A stretch of 5,638 nucleotides of DNA from DASUSF01 sp036375275 (GTDB lineage Bacteria > Pseudomonadota > Alphaproteobacteria > Geminicoccales > Geminicoccaceae): NCBI GenBank assembly GCA_036375275.1, contig DASUSF010000027.1, positions 1-5,638 on the forward strand, written 5' to 3'. Numbering within the stretch: the first letter of the stretch is position 1; each line of letters begins with the position of its first letter. The translations under genes were made by a program, and so were the position numbers. The notes under the pieces were generated by a model, which worked only from the letters and a program-made list of their open reading frames with translations, was not told the origin of the DNA and did no database searches. Of the stretch, positions 1 through 5,638 are shown piece after piece.

Positions 1-2862
1 TACGCCACCGACGCCTCGAACTACCGGCATCCGCCGATCGGGGTGGTGGTGCCGAAGAGCGCCGAGGACGTGGTCGAGACGGTCGCGGTGTGCCGCGAGC
101 ACGCGGCGCCGATCGTGATGCGCGGCGGCGGCACCGCCCTCGCCGGCCAGACCGTCAACACGGCCGTGGTCATCGACTGCTCGAAGTACGTCAACCGCAT
201 CCTCGACCTCGACTACGAGCAGCGGCGCGCCCGGGTCCAGCCGGGGGTGATCTTCGATGCCGTCCGGACCCGCGCCGAGGAGCACGGGCTCACCCTCGCC
301 TTCGACACCTCGACCCACGACCGCGCCACCATCGGCGGCATGCTCGCCAACAACGCCTGCGGCGTGCACTCGGTCCTGGCGCAGATGGAGGGCCACGGCT
401 CCGGACGGGCCGCCGACAACGTGGACGAGCTGGAGATCGTGACCTACGACGGCTGCCGGATGCGGGTCGGCGCCACCGGCGAGGACGAGCTGGAGGCGAT
501 CATCCGGGCCGGCGGGCGGCGCGGCGAGATCTATGGCCGGCTGAAGGCGCTCCGCGACCGGTACGCGGACCTGATCCGCGAGCGCTACCCCGACATCCCG
601 CGCCGGGTCTCGGGCTACAACCTGATCCAGCTCCTGCCCGAGAAGAACTTTCACGTCGCCCGCGCCCTGGTCGGCTCGGAAGGGACGCTCGCGACCTTCC
701 TCGAAGCCACGGTCGCGCTGATCGCGAACCCGCCGGCCCGGGTGCTGCTGGTGCTCGGGTACGACGACGTCTATGCCACCGGCGACCACGCCGCCGAGGT
801 CCTGGCGGAGCGCCCGGTCGGGCTGGAAGCGCTGGATTCCCGGCTGCTCGAGAACATGAAGCGGAAGGGGCTCCGGACCGAGGAGACCGGCCTCCTGCCC
901 GAAGGCGGCGGCTGGCTGCTCGCGGAGTTCGGGGGCGGGTCGCCCGAGGAGGCGGCGGCCACCGCGCGCCGGGTCATGGGCCGGCTCGGGGCGAACGGCC
1001 ATGGCCCGAACATGAAGCTGTTCACCGACCGGGAGGAGCAGGAGAGCGTCTGGTCGGTCCGGGAATCCGGCCTCGGGGCCACCGCCTACGTCCCGGGCCA
1101 CAGGGACCAGTGGCCGGGCTGGGAGGATTCGGCGGTGCCGCCGGAGCGGGTCGGGGACTATCTCCGGGACCTTCGCGCCCTGCTCCACAAGCACGGCTAC
1201 GAGGCGGCGCTCTACGGCCATTTCGGCCAGGGCTGCATCCACTGCCGGATCGACTTCGACCTCTCGGACGGCGAGGGCGTGAAGACCTGGCGGCGCTTCC
1301 TCGACGAGGCCGCGGACCTGGTCGTCCGCTACGGCGGCTCGCTGTCCGGCGAGCACGGCGACGGCCAGGCGCGGGCCGAGCTCCTGCCCAAGATGTACGG
1401 CGAGGAGATCGTCCAGGCGTTCCGCGAGTTCAAGGGGATCTGGGACCCGGACAACCGGATGAACCCGGGCAAGATCGTCGATCCGTACCCGATGGACGCC
1501 AACCTCCGGATGGGCCCGGGCAGCCGGCTGCGCGAGGTCGAGACCCACTTCGGCTACGCCGAGGACGGCGGCAGCTTCCGCCGCGCGGTGATGCGCTGCG
1601 TCGGGGTCGGCAAGTGCCGGCGGCACGGCGGCGGCGTGATGTGCCCGAGCTTCATGGCCACCCACGAGGAGGAGCATTCGACCCGCGGCCGGTCGCGCGC
1701 GTTGTACGAGATGCTGCACGGCGGGATCATCGAGGACGGCTGGCGGAGCGAGGCGGTCCGGGATGCGCTCGACCTCTGCCTCGCCTGCAAGGGGTGCAGG
1801 AACGACTGCCCGGTCAACGTCGACATGGCGACCTACAAGGCCGAGTTCATGGCCCATCACTACCGCGGCCGGCTCCGCCCGCGCTCGGCGTACTCGATGG
1901 GCCTGATCTACTGGTGGTCGCGGGTGGCCTCGCTGATGCCGGGCGTGGTGAACTTCGCCGCCAGCGCGCCCGGCCTCTCTCCGCTGATCAAGGCGGCGGG
2001 CGGCATCCACCAGGACCGCTCGCTGCCGACGTTCGCGCGGCAGACCTTCAGGCGCTGGTTCGGGCGGCGCGGGCGCCGGCCCGGGAGCGGCCCCCGGGTC
2101 GTGCTGTTCCCGGACACCTTCAACAACTTCTTCACCCCGGGCGTCGGCGCCGCCGCGGTGGAGGTGCTGGAGCGTTACGGCTACGACGTCCGGATCCCGA
2201 GGCGGATCCTCTGCTGCGGCCGGCCGCTGTACGACAAGGGAATGCTCGAGACCACGAAGGGCCTGCTCCGGCAGATCATGGCCACGCTCGAGCCGGAGAT
2301 CGACGACGAAACCTGGATCGTCGGGCTCGAGCCGGCCTGCGTCAGCGCGCTCCGGGACGAGCTGGTTGGCCTATTCCCCGGCGACGAGCGGGCAACCCGG
2401 GTCGCGAGCCGGACCCTGTTCCTCTCCGAGTTTCTGGCCGGGGAGCAGGAGCGGATCGAGATCCCGACGCTCGCGCAGGCCGCGGTGGTGCACATGCACT
2501 GCCACCACCACGCGGTCCTGAACACACAGGCCGAGCGGGCGATCCTGAAGCGGCTCGGGCTCGACGTCGACCTCCTCGATTCCGGCTGCTGCGGCATGGC
2601 CGGTTCGTTCGGGTTCGAGAAGGAGCACTACGAGGTCGCGATGAAGTGCGGCGAGCGGGTGCTGCTGCCCGCGGTCCGCGGCGCGCCGAAGGACGCGCTC
2701 ATCATCTCGAACGGCTTCAGCTGCCGCGAACAGATCGCGCAGGCGACCGACCGCCGCGCGCTGCACCTCGCCGAGGTCCTGCACATGGCGATGGAGGGCG
2801 GTGGCGGCGCGGGAAGCGCGTACCCCGAACGGCGCGCCATCGGGGCGGGGCTGAAGGGCTGA
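1..2862 (+). CDS. FAD-linked oxidase / Fe-S (CCG-domain) fusion dehydrogenase, YdiJ-like, 5' partial
   Basis: This is the C-terminal 953 residues of a two-module flavoenzyme that probably oxidises a D-2-hydroxy acid (2-hydroxyglutarate- or lactate-like) and passes electrons to Fe-S centres. The frame is open to base 1 and already reads TDASNYR...VVVPKS, typical of the start of an FAD_binding_4 domain, so the GTG at 43 is internal. By comparison with relatives of about 1,000 residues, roughly 40 N-terminal residues are missing. FAD-binding motifs are RGGGTALAGQ (from 121), TIGGMLANNACG (328-363) and VGSEGTL (670-690). The FAD-oxidase C-terminal domain has GHFGQGCIH (1216-1242), SGEHGDG (1345-1365) and DPDNRMNPGKI (near 1444). 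Three Cys lie at 1597, 1615 and 1642, and a full CxxCxxCxxxCP site has Cys at 1777, 1786, 1795 and 1807. Two CCG domains follow (CCG at 2212 and 2587), ending in GFSCREQI near 2713. The family is clear. The substrate is not: D-2-hydroxyglutarate, D-lactate or another hydroxy acid are all possible. The TGA stop is 65 bases before the next gene. Confidence 0.93.
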   Translation, partial: YATDASNYRHPPIGVVVPKSAEDVVETVAVCREHAAPIVMRGGGTALAGQTVNTAVVIDCSKYVNRILDLDYEQRRARVQPGVIFDAVRTRAEEHGLTLAFDTSTHDRATIGGMLANNACGVHSVLAQMEGHGSGRAADNVDELEIVTYDGCRMRVGATGEDELEAIIRAGGRRGEIYGRLKALRDRYADLIRERYPDIPRRVSGYNLIQLLPEKNFHVARALVGSEGTLATFLEATVALIANPPARVLLVLGYDDVYATGDHAAEVLAERPVGLEALDSRLLENMKRKGLRTEETGLLPEGGGWLLAEFGGGSPEEAAATARRVMGRLGANGHGPNMKLFTDREEQESVWSVRESGLGATAYVPGHRDQWPGWEDSAVPPERVGDYLRDLRALLHKHGYEAALYGHFGQGCIHCRIDFDLSDGEGVKTWRRFLDEAADLVVRYGGSLSGEHGDGQARAELLPKMYGEEIVQAFREFKGIWDPDNRMNPGKIVDPYPMDANLRMGPGSRLREVETHFGYAEDGGSFRRAVMRCVGVGKCRRHGGGVMCPSFMATHEEEHSTRGRSRALYEMLHGGIIEDGWRSEAVRDALDLCLACKGCRNDCPVNVDMATYKAEFMAHHYRGRLRPRSAYSMGLIYWWSRVASLMPGVVNFAASAPGLSPLIKAAGGIHQDRSLPTFARQTFRRWFGRRGRRPGSGPRVVLFPDTFNNFFTPGVGAAAVEVLERYGYDVRIPRRILCCGRPLYDKGMLETTKGLLRQIMATLEPEIDDETWIVGLEPACVSALRDELVGLFPGDERATRVASRTLFLSEFLAGEQERIEIPTLAQAAVVHMHCHHHAVLNTQAERAILKRLGLDVDLLDSGCCGMAGSFGFEKEHYEVAMKCGERVLLPAVRGAPKDALIISNGFSCREQIAQATDRRALHLAEVLHMAMEGGGGAGSAYPERRAIGAGLKG

Positions 2863-2913
2863 CGCAGGCGGCCCGCAATCGTGCTCGAGTAGCCCGGAGG
2901 GCGGTAGCACAGC

Positions 2914-2918
2914 AGGAG
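2914..2918 (+). promoter_or_regulatory. Shine-Dalgarno site of the PPC-domain gene
   Basis: AGGAG lies nine bases before the ATG at 2928. It decides the start: the same frame is open far upstream through the dehydrogenase gene, so a caller choosing the longest frame would give a badly extended protein. From this ATG onward the translation matches the PPC family; upstream of it the frame reads as an Arg/Pro-rich shadow. Confidence 0.75.
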
Positions 2919-2927
2919 AAAGGCGAA

Positions 2928-3359
2928 ATGCAGAGCAAGCTGATCCAGAAGGAGGGGCCGCGCACCCTCGCTGTGGTCCTGGACACCGGTAACGAGGTGA
3001 CGGAGTGCCTGCTGCAGGTGGCGAAGGAGCACCACCTGACCGCGGCGAGCTTCACCGGCATCGGCGCGCTGCGCGAGGTGGTGCTCGGCTACTTCGACTG
3101 GGAGAAGAAGGACTACCGCGAGATCGGGATCCAGGAGCAGGTCGAGATCCTGAACCTCACCGGCAACGTGGCGCTCAGCGACGGCGAGCCGAAGCTGCAT
3201 CCGCACATCGTGGTCGGCAAGGCCGACGGCACGGCCTGGGGCGGCCATCTGCTCAAGGGGATCGTCCGGCCGACCCTCGAGGTCGTGCTGATGGAGACGC
3301 CCGCCCACCTGCACCGGAAGAGCGATCCGGAGACCGGGCTCGCCCTGCTCGAGCTGTAG
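2928..3359 (+). CDS. PPC-domain (DUF296) DNA-binding-like protein
   Basis: A complete protein of 143 residues, the usual size for a stand-alone prokaryotic PPC (plants and prokaryotes conserved) domain. Visible hallmarks are TGIGAL at residues 43-48, the histidine pair LHPH at 90-93, the GGHLL turn at 105-109 with a third histidine (H107), and the family-like ending ETGLALLEL at 135-143. In known prokaryotic members such histidines cluster around a metal ion in a trimer. In plant AHL proteins the domain mediates oligomerisation beside an AT-hook. No AT-hook is present here, and there is no signal peptide or membrane segment, so a cytosolic protein is expected. No reaction is established for this class, and the DNA-binding label found in databases comes from the plant proteins. 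The gap to the dehydrogenase is 65 bases, so co-transcription is likely. Family assignment is firm; function is unknown. Confidence 0.92.
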   Translation: MQSKLIQKEGPRTLAVVLDTGNEVTECLLQVAKEHHLTAASFTGIGALREVVLGYFDWEKKDYREIGIQEQVEILNLTGNVALSDGEPKLHPHIVVGKADGTAWGGHLLKGIVRPTLEVVLMETPAHLHRKSDPETGLALLEL

Positions 3360-3411
3360 CGCGGAGCGCGTCCCGCGGCCGGGCAGGGTGCCACCGACCC
3401 TCGCATCGGGC

Positions 3412-3441
3412 TTGGCGCCTGCCGGTCGGGCGGTCTACCCT
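3412..3441 (+). promoter_or_regulatory. Candidate sigma-70-type promoter for the binding-protein gene
   Basis: TTGGCG (3412-3417) and TACCCT (3436-3441) are separated by 18 bases. The -35 keeps TTG, and the -10 keeps the first T, the A and the last T of TATAAT, which is acceptable for a G+C-rich alphaproteobacterium. It lies after the PPC stop codon and would start transcription near 3447-3449, giving a leader of about 137 bases before the ATG at 3586. This is inferred from pattern only; no other promoter-like pair stands out in this gap. Confidence 0.4.
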
Positions 3442-3489
3442 CGGGCCCATGACGTAGGCACGCGCGACGCAGGGAGGCCCAGGGCCGCG

Positions 3490-3504
3490 GACCGGCGCCC
3501 GGTC
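3490..3504. promoter_or_regulatory. Perfect dyad GACCGG-CGC-CCGGTC in the leader
   Basis: Six-base arms around a three-base centre lie about 40 bases downstream of the predicted transcription start. The dyad could be an operator half-site pair or a small RNA hairpin. In sequence this rich in G and C, a six-base dyad may also be chance. Its right arm overlaps the second copy of an 11-base direct repeat. Confidence 0.25.
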
Positions 3505-3532
3505 GGGCGACGACGCCTCGGTCCTCCCGGCG

Positions 3533-3546
3533 GCATCCAGGGATGC
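3533..3546. promoter_or_regulatory. Palindrome GCATCC-AG-GGATGC upstream of the binding-protein gene
   Basis: A perfect dyad with six-base arms and a two-base centre, ending 39 bases before the start codon. The tight centre suits a protein-binding operator better than an RNA hairpin. It is less G+C-rich than its surroundings, which makes chance somewhat less likely. No regulator gene is present in the window to pair with it. Confidence 0.3.
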
Positions 3547-3572
3547 GCGTGCCGGACGTCGGGGTTCGGCCA

Positions 3573-3579
3573 GGGAGGT
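3573..3579 (+). promoter_or_regulatory. Shine-Dalgarno site of the binding-protein gene
   Basis: GGGAGGT lies six bases before the ATG at 3586. It favours that ATG over the in-frame ATG at 3601 and over an in-frame GTG at 3388, which would put about 66 unlikely residues ahead of the signal peptide. Confidence 0.75.
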
Positions 3580-3585
3580 AAACCA

Positions 3586-5175
3586 ATGGGCTCGACGAAG
3601 ATGGGGCGTCTCGGCGCCCTGCTGCTCACCACCGCATGCGTCGCCTTCGCTGGCGGCGAGGCGCGCGCCGCATTCGAATGCCCGGTCCGGGGCGGGGACC
3701 TCGTGTTCGGGCAGGAGGCCAAGGTCAACAGCCTCGACATGCACGCGAGCTCGACCATCTCGACCCGCAACATCGCGATGCACATGTTCGAGGCGCTGAT
3801 GACCCGGGACGAGGACAACAACCCGATCCTCGAGCTCGCCGAGACGGTCGAGACCAGCGACGACGGCCTCCAGTACACGTTCACGCTCCGCGACGGGATC
3901 ACCTTCCACAACGGCAAGCCGATGACCTCGGCCGATGTCGCGGCGTCCTTCGACCGCTACAAGAAGGTCGGCGTCGAGAGCGTCATCCTCAGCAACGTCG
4001 AGAGCTGGGAGACCCCGGACGAGCGGACCTTCGTCATCAACATGATCAAGGGCCAGCCGACCTTCCTCGAGGATCTGAGCTCGTTCAGCGTGCCGATCGT
4101 GATCGTCCCGGAGGAGAACGCGAGCGCCGATCCCCTGCAGCTCGAGCCGGTCGGCACCGGGCCGTTCGAGTTCGTCGAGTTCATCGCCGACAGCCACGTC
4201 AAGCTGAAGCGGTTCGAGGACTACAAGCCGAACGAGGCCTTCGAGGACCGGACCGGCTTCGGAGGCTACAAGCTCGCGTGCCTCGACACCGTCACCTTCC
4301 GGATCGTGACCGAGCCCGGCTCGCGCGTCGCGGGGCTGGAGACCGGCGAACTGGACGCGGTCGAGGACGTGCCGCAGGCGAGCGTCGAGCGGCTGGCGCA
4401 GAACGAGGACATCAAGATCGTCCCCTACGAGAACTTCTGGATCCACATCGCCACCCCGAACCTCGCCAAGCCCCCGACCGACAACCCGCTGGTCAGGAAG
4501 GCGATCCAGACCGCGCTCGACATGGACGAGATCATGGAGGCGGCGACCGACGGCGCCTACAACACCAACTACGGCTTCCAGACCCAGAACCGTGCCGTGT
4601 ACTCCGACGCCGGTAAAGAATACTTCAACATCCATGATCCCGAGAAGGCCAAGGAGCTCCTCGAAGAAGCCGGCTACGACGGCGAGGAGCTGGTTCTCCT
4701 GACCAACAAGGACTACACCACGATGTACAACGCGGCGCTGGTCATGCAGGCGCAGCTCCAGGACATCGGGATGAACGTCCGCGTCGAGGTCCAGGACTGG
4801 CCGGCGACGATCGCCACCCGCGACAACCAGCACGACGCGTGGAACTACCACTTCACCGGCTGGGGCACGAACACCTCGCTCGGCTATCTCGCGGTGTTCA
4901 AGTTCCTGTCGGCGCCGCGGCCGATCTACAACTTCAAGAACCCGGAGGACGTCAACGAGGAGTTCCAGGCGGCCTACGACGAGATGCTCAGCCTGCCGAC
5001 CGTCGAGGAGCGCTACGCGGCCTTCGCCCGCGCGCAGGAGGCGGTCATGGAGCACGGGTTGGCATTGCCCTTCGGCTGGCTGACCAAGAACCAGGCGGTG
5101 CGCTCCAACGTCCACAACTTCGTGCCGTTCCGCATCCCGCGGATGTACAACGTGTGGATGGACGAGGCGTCCTGA
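3586..5175 (+). CDS. ABC transporter substrate-binding protein, family 5 (peptide/nickel/opine type)
   Basis: A complete periplasmic solute-binding protein of 529 residues, the normal length for DppA/OppA-like proteins. The N-terminus has Lys/Arg at residues 5-8, a hydrophobic stretch at 9-22 and a probable signal peptidase I site after ARA at 26-28. Mature sequence then begins AFECP and runs into RGGDLVFGQEAK, a typical first strand. Family signatures are FTLRDGITFHNGKPMTSADV from residue 99, VGTGPF at 189-194, and the lobe-closing region around MQAQLQDIGMNV at 387-398. The two mature cysteines (residues 32 and 232) could form a disulfide. Such proteins deliver oligopeptides, opines, glycosides or metal chelates to a two-permease, two-ATPase importer; the ligand cannot be read from sequence. 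No permease or ATPase gene follows within the remaining 463 bases, which is unusual because this class is often first in its operon. The protein may work with a system outside the window. Family and start are well supported; the ligand is unknown. Confidence 0.94.
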   Translation: MGSTKMGRLGALLLTTACVAFAGGEARAAFECPVRGGDLVFGQEAKVNSLDMHASSTISTRNIAMHMFEALMTRDEDNNPILELAETVETSDDGLQYTFTLRDGITFHNGKPMTSADVAASFDRYKKVGVESVILSNVESWETPDERTFVINMIKGQPTFLEDLSSFSVPIVIVPEENASADPLQLEPVGTGPFEFVEFIADSHVKLKRFEDYKPNEAFEDRTGFGGYKLACLDTVTFRIVTEPGSRVAGLETGELDAVEDVPQASVERLAQNEDIKIVPYENFWIHIATPNLAKPPTDNPLVRKAIQTALDMDEIMEAATDGAYNTNYGFQTQNRAVYSDAGKEYFNIHDPEKAKELLEEAGYDGEELVLLTNKDYTTMYNAALVMQAQLQDIGMNVRVEVQDWPATIATRDNQHDAWNYHFTGWGTNTSLGYLAVFKFLSAPRPIYNFKNPEDVNEEFQAAYDEMLSLPTVEERYAAFARAQEAVMEHGLALPFGWLTKNQAVRSNVHNFVPFRIPRMYNVWMDEAS

Positions 5176-5240
5176 GGCGGGGCGGAGCCCGGCGTCGGCG
5201 CCTCGTTCCACACGCCGTTGACCCGCACCCGCCGGCCGAT

Positions 5241-5279
5241 CCCGGGCCTGCCCTCTCCGGTCGAGGGAGAGGGCCCGGG
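5241..5279. terminator. Strong imperfect inverted repeat, terminator or REP-like
   Basis: CCCTCTCC (5251-5258) pairs with GGAGAGGG (5266-5273) around the seven-base loop GGTCGAG. Beyond a one-sided bulge CCTG (5247-5250), CCCGGG (5241-5246) pairs with CCCGGG (5274-5279), giving 14 paired bases. It begins 65 bases after the stop of the binding-protein gene. No T-run follows, so classical intrinsic termination is not shown. Hairpins with a CCCTCTCC/GGAGAGGG stem are common between genes of G+C-rich proteobacteria, so this may be one copy of a dispersed palindromic repeat that ends transcription or stabilises the upstream mRNA. Confidence 0.55.
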
Positions 5280-5280
5280 A

Positions 5281-5638
5281 CATGCCGGGCGCCGCGCACC
5301 GAGGCGCGGACCACGACCTCCAACCGGCGGCGAACGTCCCCGTTCGTCGACCAGGTGGCCACGGCGGCTGCGCTGGCCGGCGCCTCCTCAGGCCGCGGGT
5401 CATGGCGCCGCCCCCGCCGGCGCCGCCCCGCCGGCACAGCACCCATCACCTGCCACAGGCCTGGCACCATCGGGTCATGCCGTAGACCGTAGGGAGAATC
5501 CCGGGCGCGGGGATGTCGTCTCGGGCGCGGAGCGCCAGGAGGACAGGGACCACGCTCGGGATGGCGCCGGTTCCGACCGTCGGCGGGCGGCGCCAACCTG
5601 CGGTTCAACCTGCCCTTCACGCCGGTCGACCATCAGCG
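5281..5638. other. 3' tail with no supportable gene
   Basis: I find no open frame on either strand with a start, a ribosome site and a protein-like sequence. The open frames here are Arg/Pro/Ala-rich, as expected of random G+C-rich DNA. A good Shine-Dalgarno-like AGGAGG at 5537-5542 has no start codon at usable distance: the next ATG is at 5561. A stretch near the end (from 5595) reads NLRFNLPFTPVDHQ, more protein-like than the rest, but has no start codon between it and the stop at 5490. The stretch may hold the promoter and leader of a gene beyond the window, or be the remnant of a decayed gene. Confidence 0.5.
5406..5434. repeat. Imperfect tandem duplication of a 15-base G+C unit
   Basis: The unit CGCCGCCCCCGCCGG (5406-5420) is followed directly by CGCCGCCCCGCCGG (5421-5434), which differs by one missing C. 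It lies in the non-coding tail. It looks like replication slippage in low-complexity DNA and I assign it no function. Confidence 0.6.

Noticed and set aside
43..45. GTG at 43 as the start of the dehydrogenase
   Set aside because: The same frame is open back to base 1 and those residues (TDASNYR) match the family, so the true start lies before the window.
90..2927. Upstream part of the long + strand frame that ends in the PPC gene
   Set aside because: It overlaps the well-supported dehydrogenase in another frame, is dominated by Arg, Pro, Gly and Ala, and shows no family motif.
2628..3314. - strand open frame of 228 codons
   Set aside because: It spans the end of the dehydrogenase and most of the PPC gene in antisense and reads as a compositional shadow.
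3385..3401. Short hairpin AGGGT/ACCCT after the PPC stop codon as a terminator
   Set aside because: The stem is only five pairs with no T-run, no better than chance in this composition.
3388..3585. In-frame upstream extension of the binding protein from GTG at 3388
   Set aside because: It would place 66 low-quality residues before a clear signal peptide and run through the promoter-like element. The ATG at 3586 has a good ribosome site.
3628..3639. Possible lipoprotein box (T-T-A-C) in the binding-protein leader
   Set aside because: The residue three before the cysteine is Thr rather than Leu/Val/Ile, and a better signal peptidase I site (ARA) follows ten residues later.
3253..5442. Very long - strand open frame (729 codons)
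   Set aside because: It lies antisense to the binding-protein gene and overlaps the end of the PPC gene. Its reading is rich in Val, Leu, Asp, Arg and His, the usual mirror of G+C-rich coding sequence, with no recognisable domain.
5045..5620. - strand open frame reading into the binding-protein gene from the tail
   Set aside because: It is Arg/Pro-rich, has no convincing ribosome site or motif, and overlaps a well-supported gene in antisense.
1..5638. CRISPR array, tRNA/rRNA, insertion sequence or attachment site
   Set aside because: I saw no regularly spaced repeats, cloverleaf-like segments, transposase motifs or terminal inverted repeats on either strand.

Overview
The window is strongly G+C-rich, with codon third positions almost all G or C. 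It holds three convincing genes, all on the + strand. Gene style suggests a G+C-rich proteobacterium, most likely an alphaproteobacterium of Rhodospirillales type. That placement is inferred from composition, protein flavour and a promoter-like sequence, not from any marker gene.

Layout: (1) Positions 1-2862 hold a large flavin/iron-sulfur dehydrogenase of the GlcD-GlpC fusion type (YdiJ-like). It is cut at its 5' end by the window edge. (2) After a 65-base gap comes a small PPC-domain (DUF296) protein at 2928-3359, with a good Shine-Dalgarno sequence and probably in the same transcript. (3) A 226-base gap (3360-3585) holds a promoter-like element, two small dyads and an exact 11-base direct repeat. 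(4) Positions 3586-5175 hold a complete periplasmic solute-binding protein of the peptide/nickel/opine ABC transporter class (family 5) with an N-terminal signal peptide. (5) The last 463 bases hold a strong imperfect inverted repeat at 5241-5279 (terminator or REP-like) and then about 360 bases with no gene I can support.

How the parts may work together: the dehydrogenase would oxidise a 2-hydroxy acid through FAD and pass electrons through its Fe-S and CCG domains. The binding protein would bring a peptide-like or other small solute to an ABC permease that is not in view. The PPC protein has the histidines of the prokaryotic PPC fold but no known reaction. A shared role in uptake and oxidation of one organic substrate is plausible but rests only on adjacency.

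I see no mobile element, tRNA, rRNA, CRISPR array, toxin-antitoxin pair or defence gene. The coding part reads as ordinary metabolic and transport sequence. The points most worth a second look are the control region ahead of the binding-protein gene, the pairing of a PPC protein with an Fe-S flavoenzyme, and the unexplained 3' tail.
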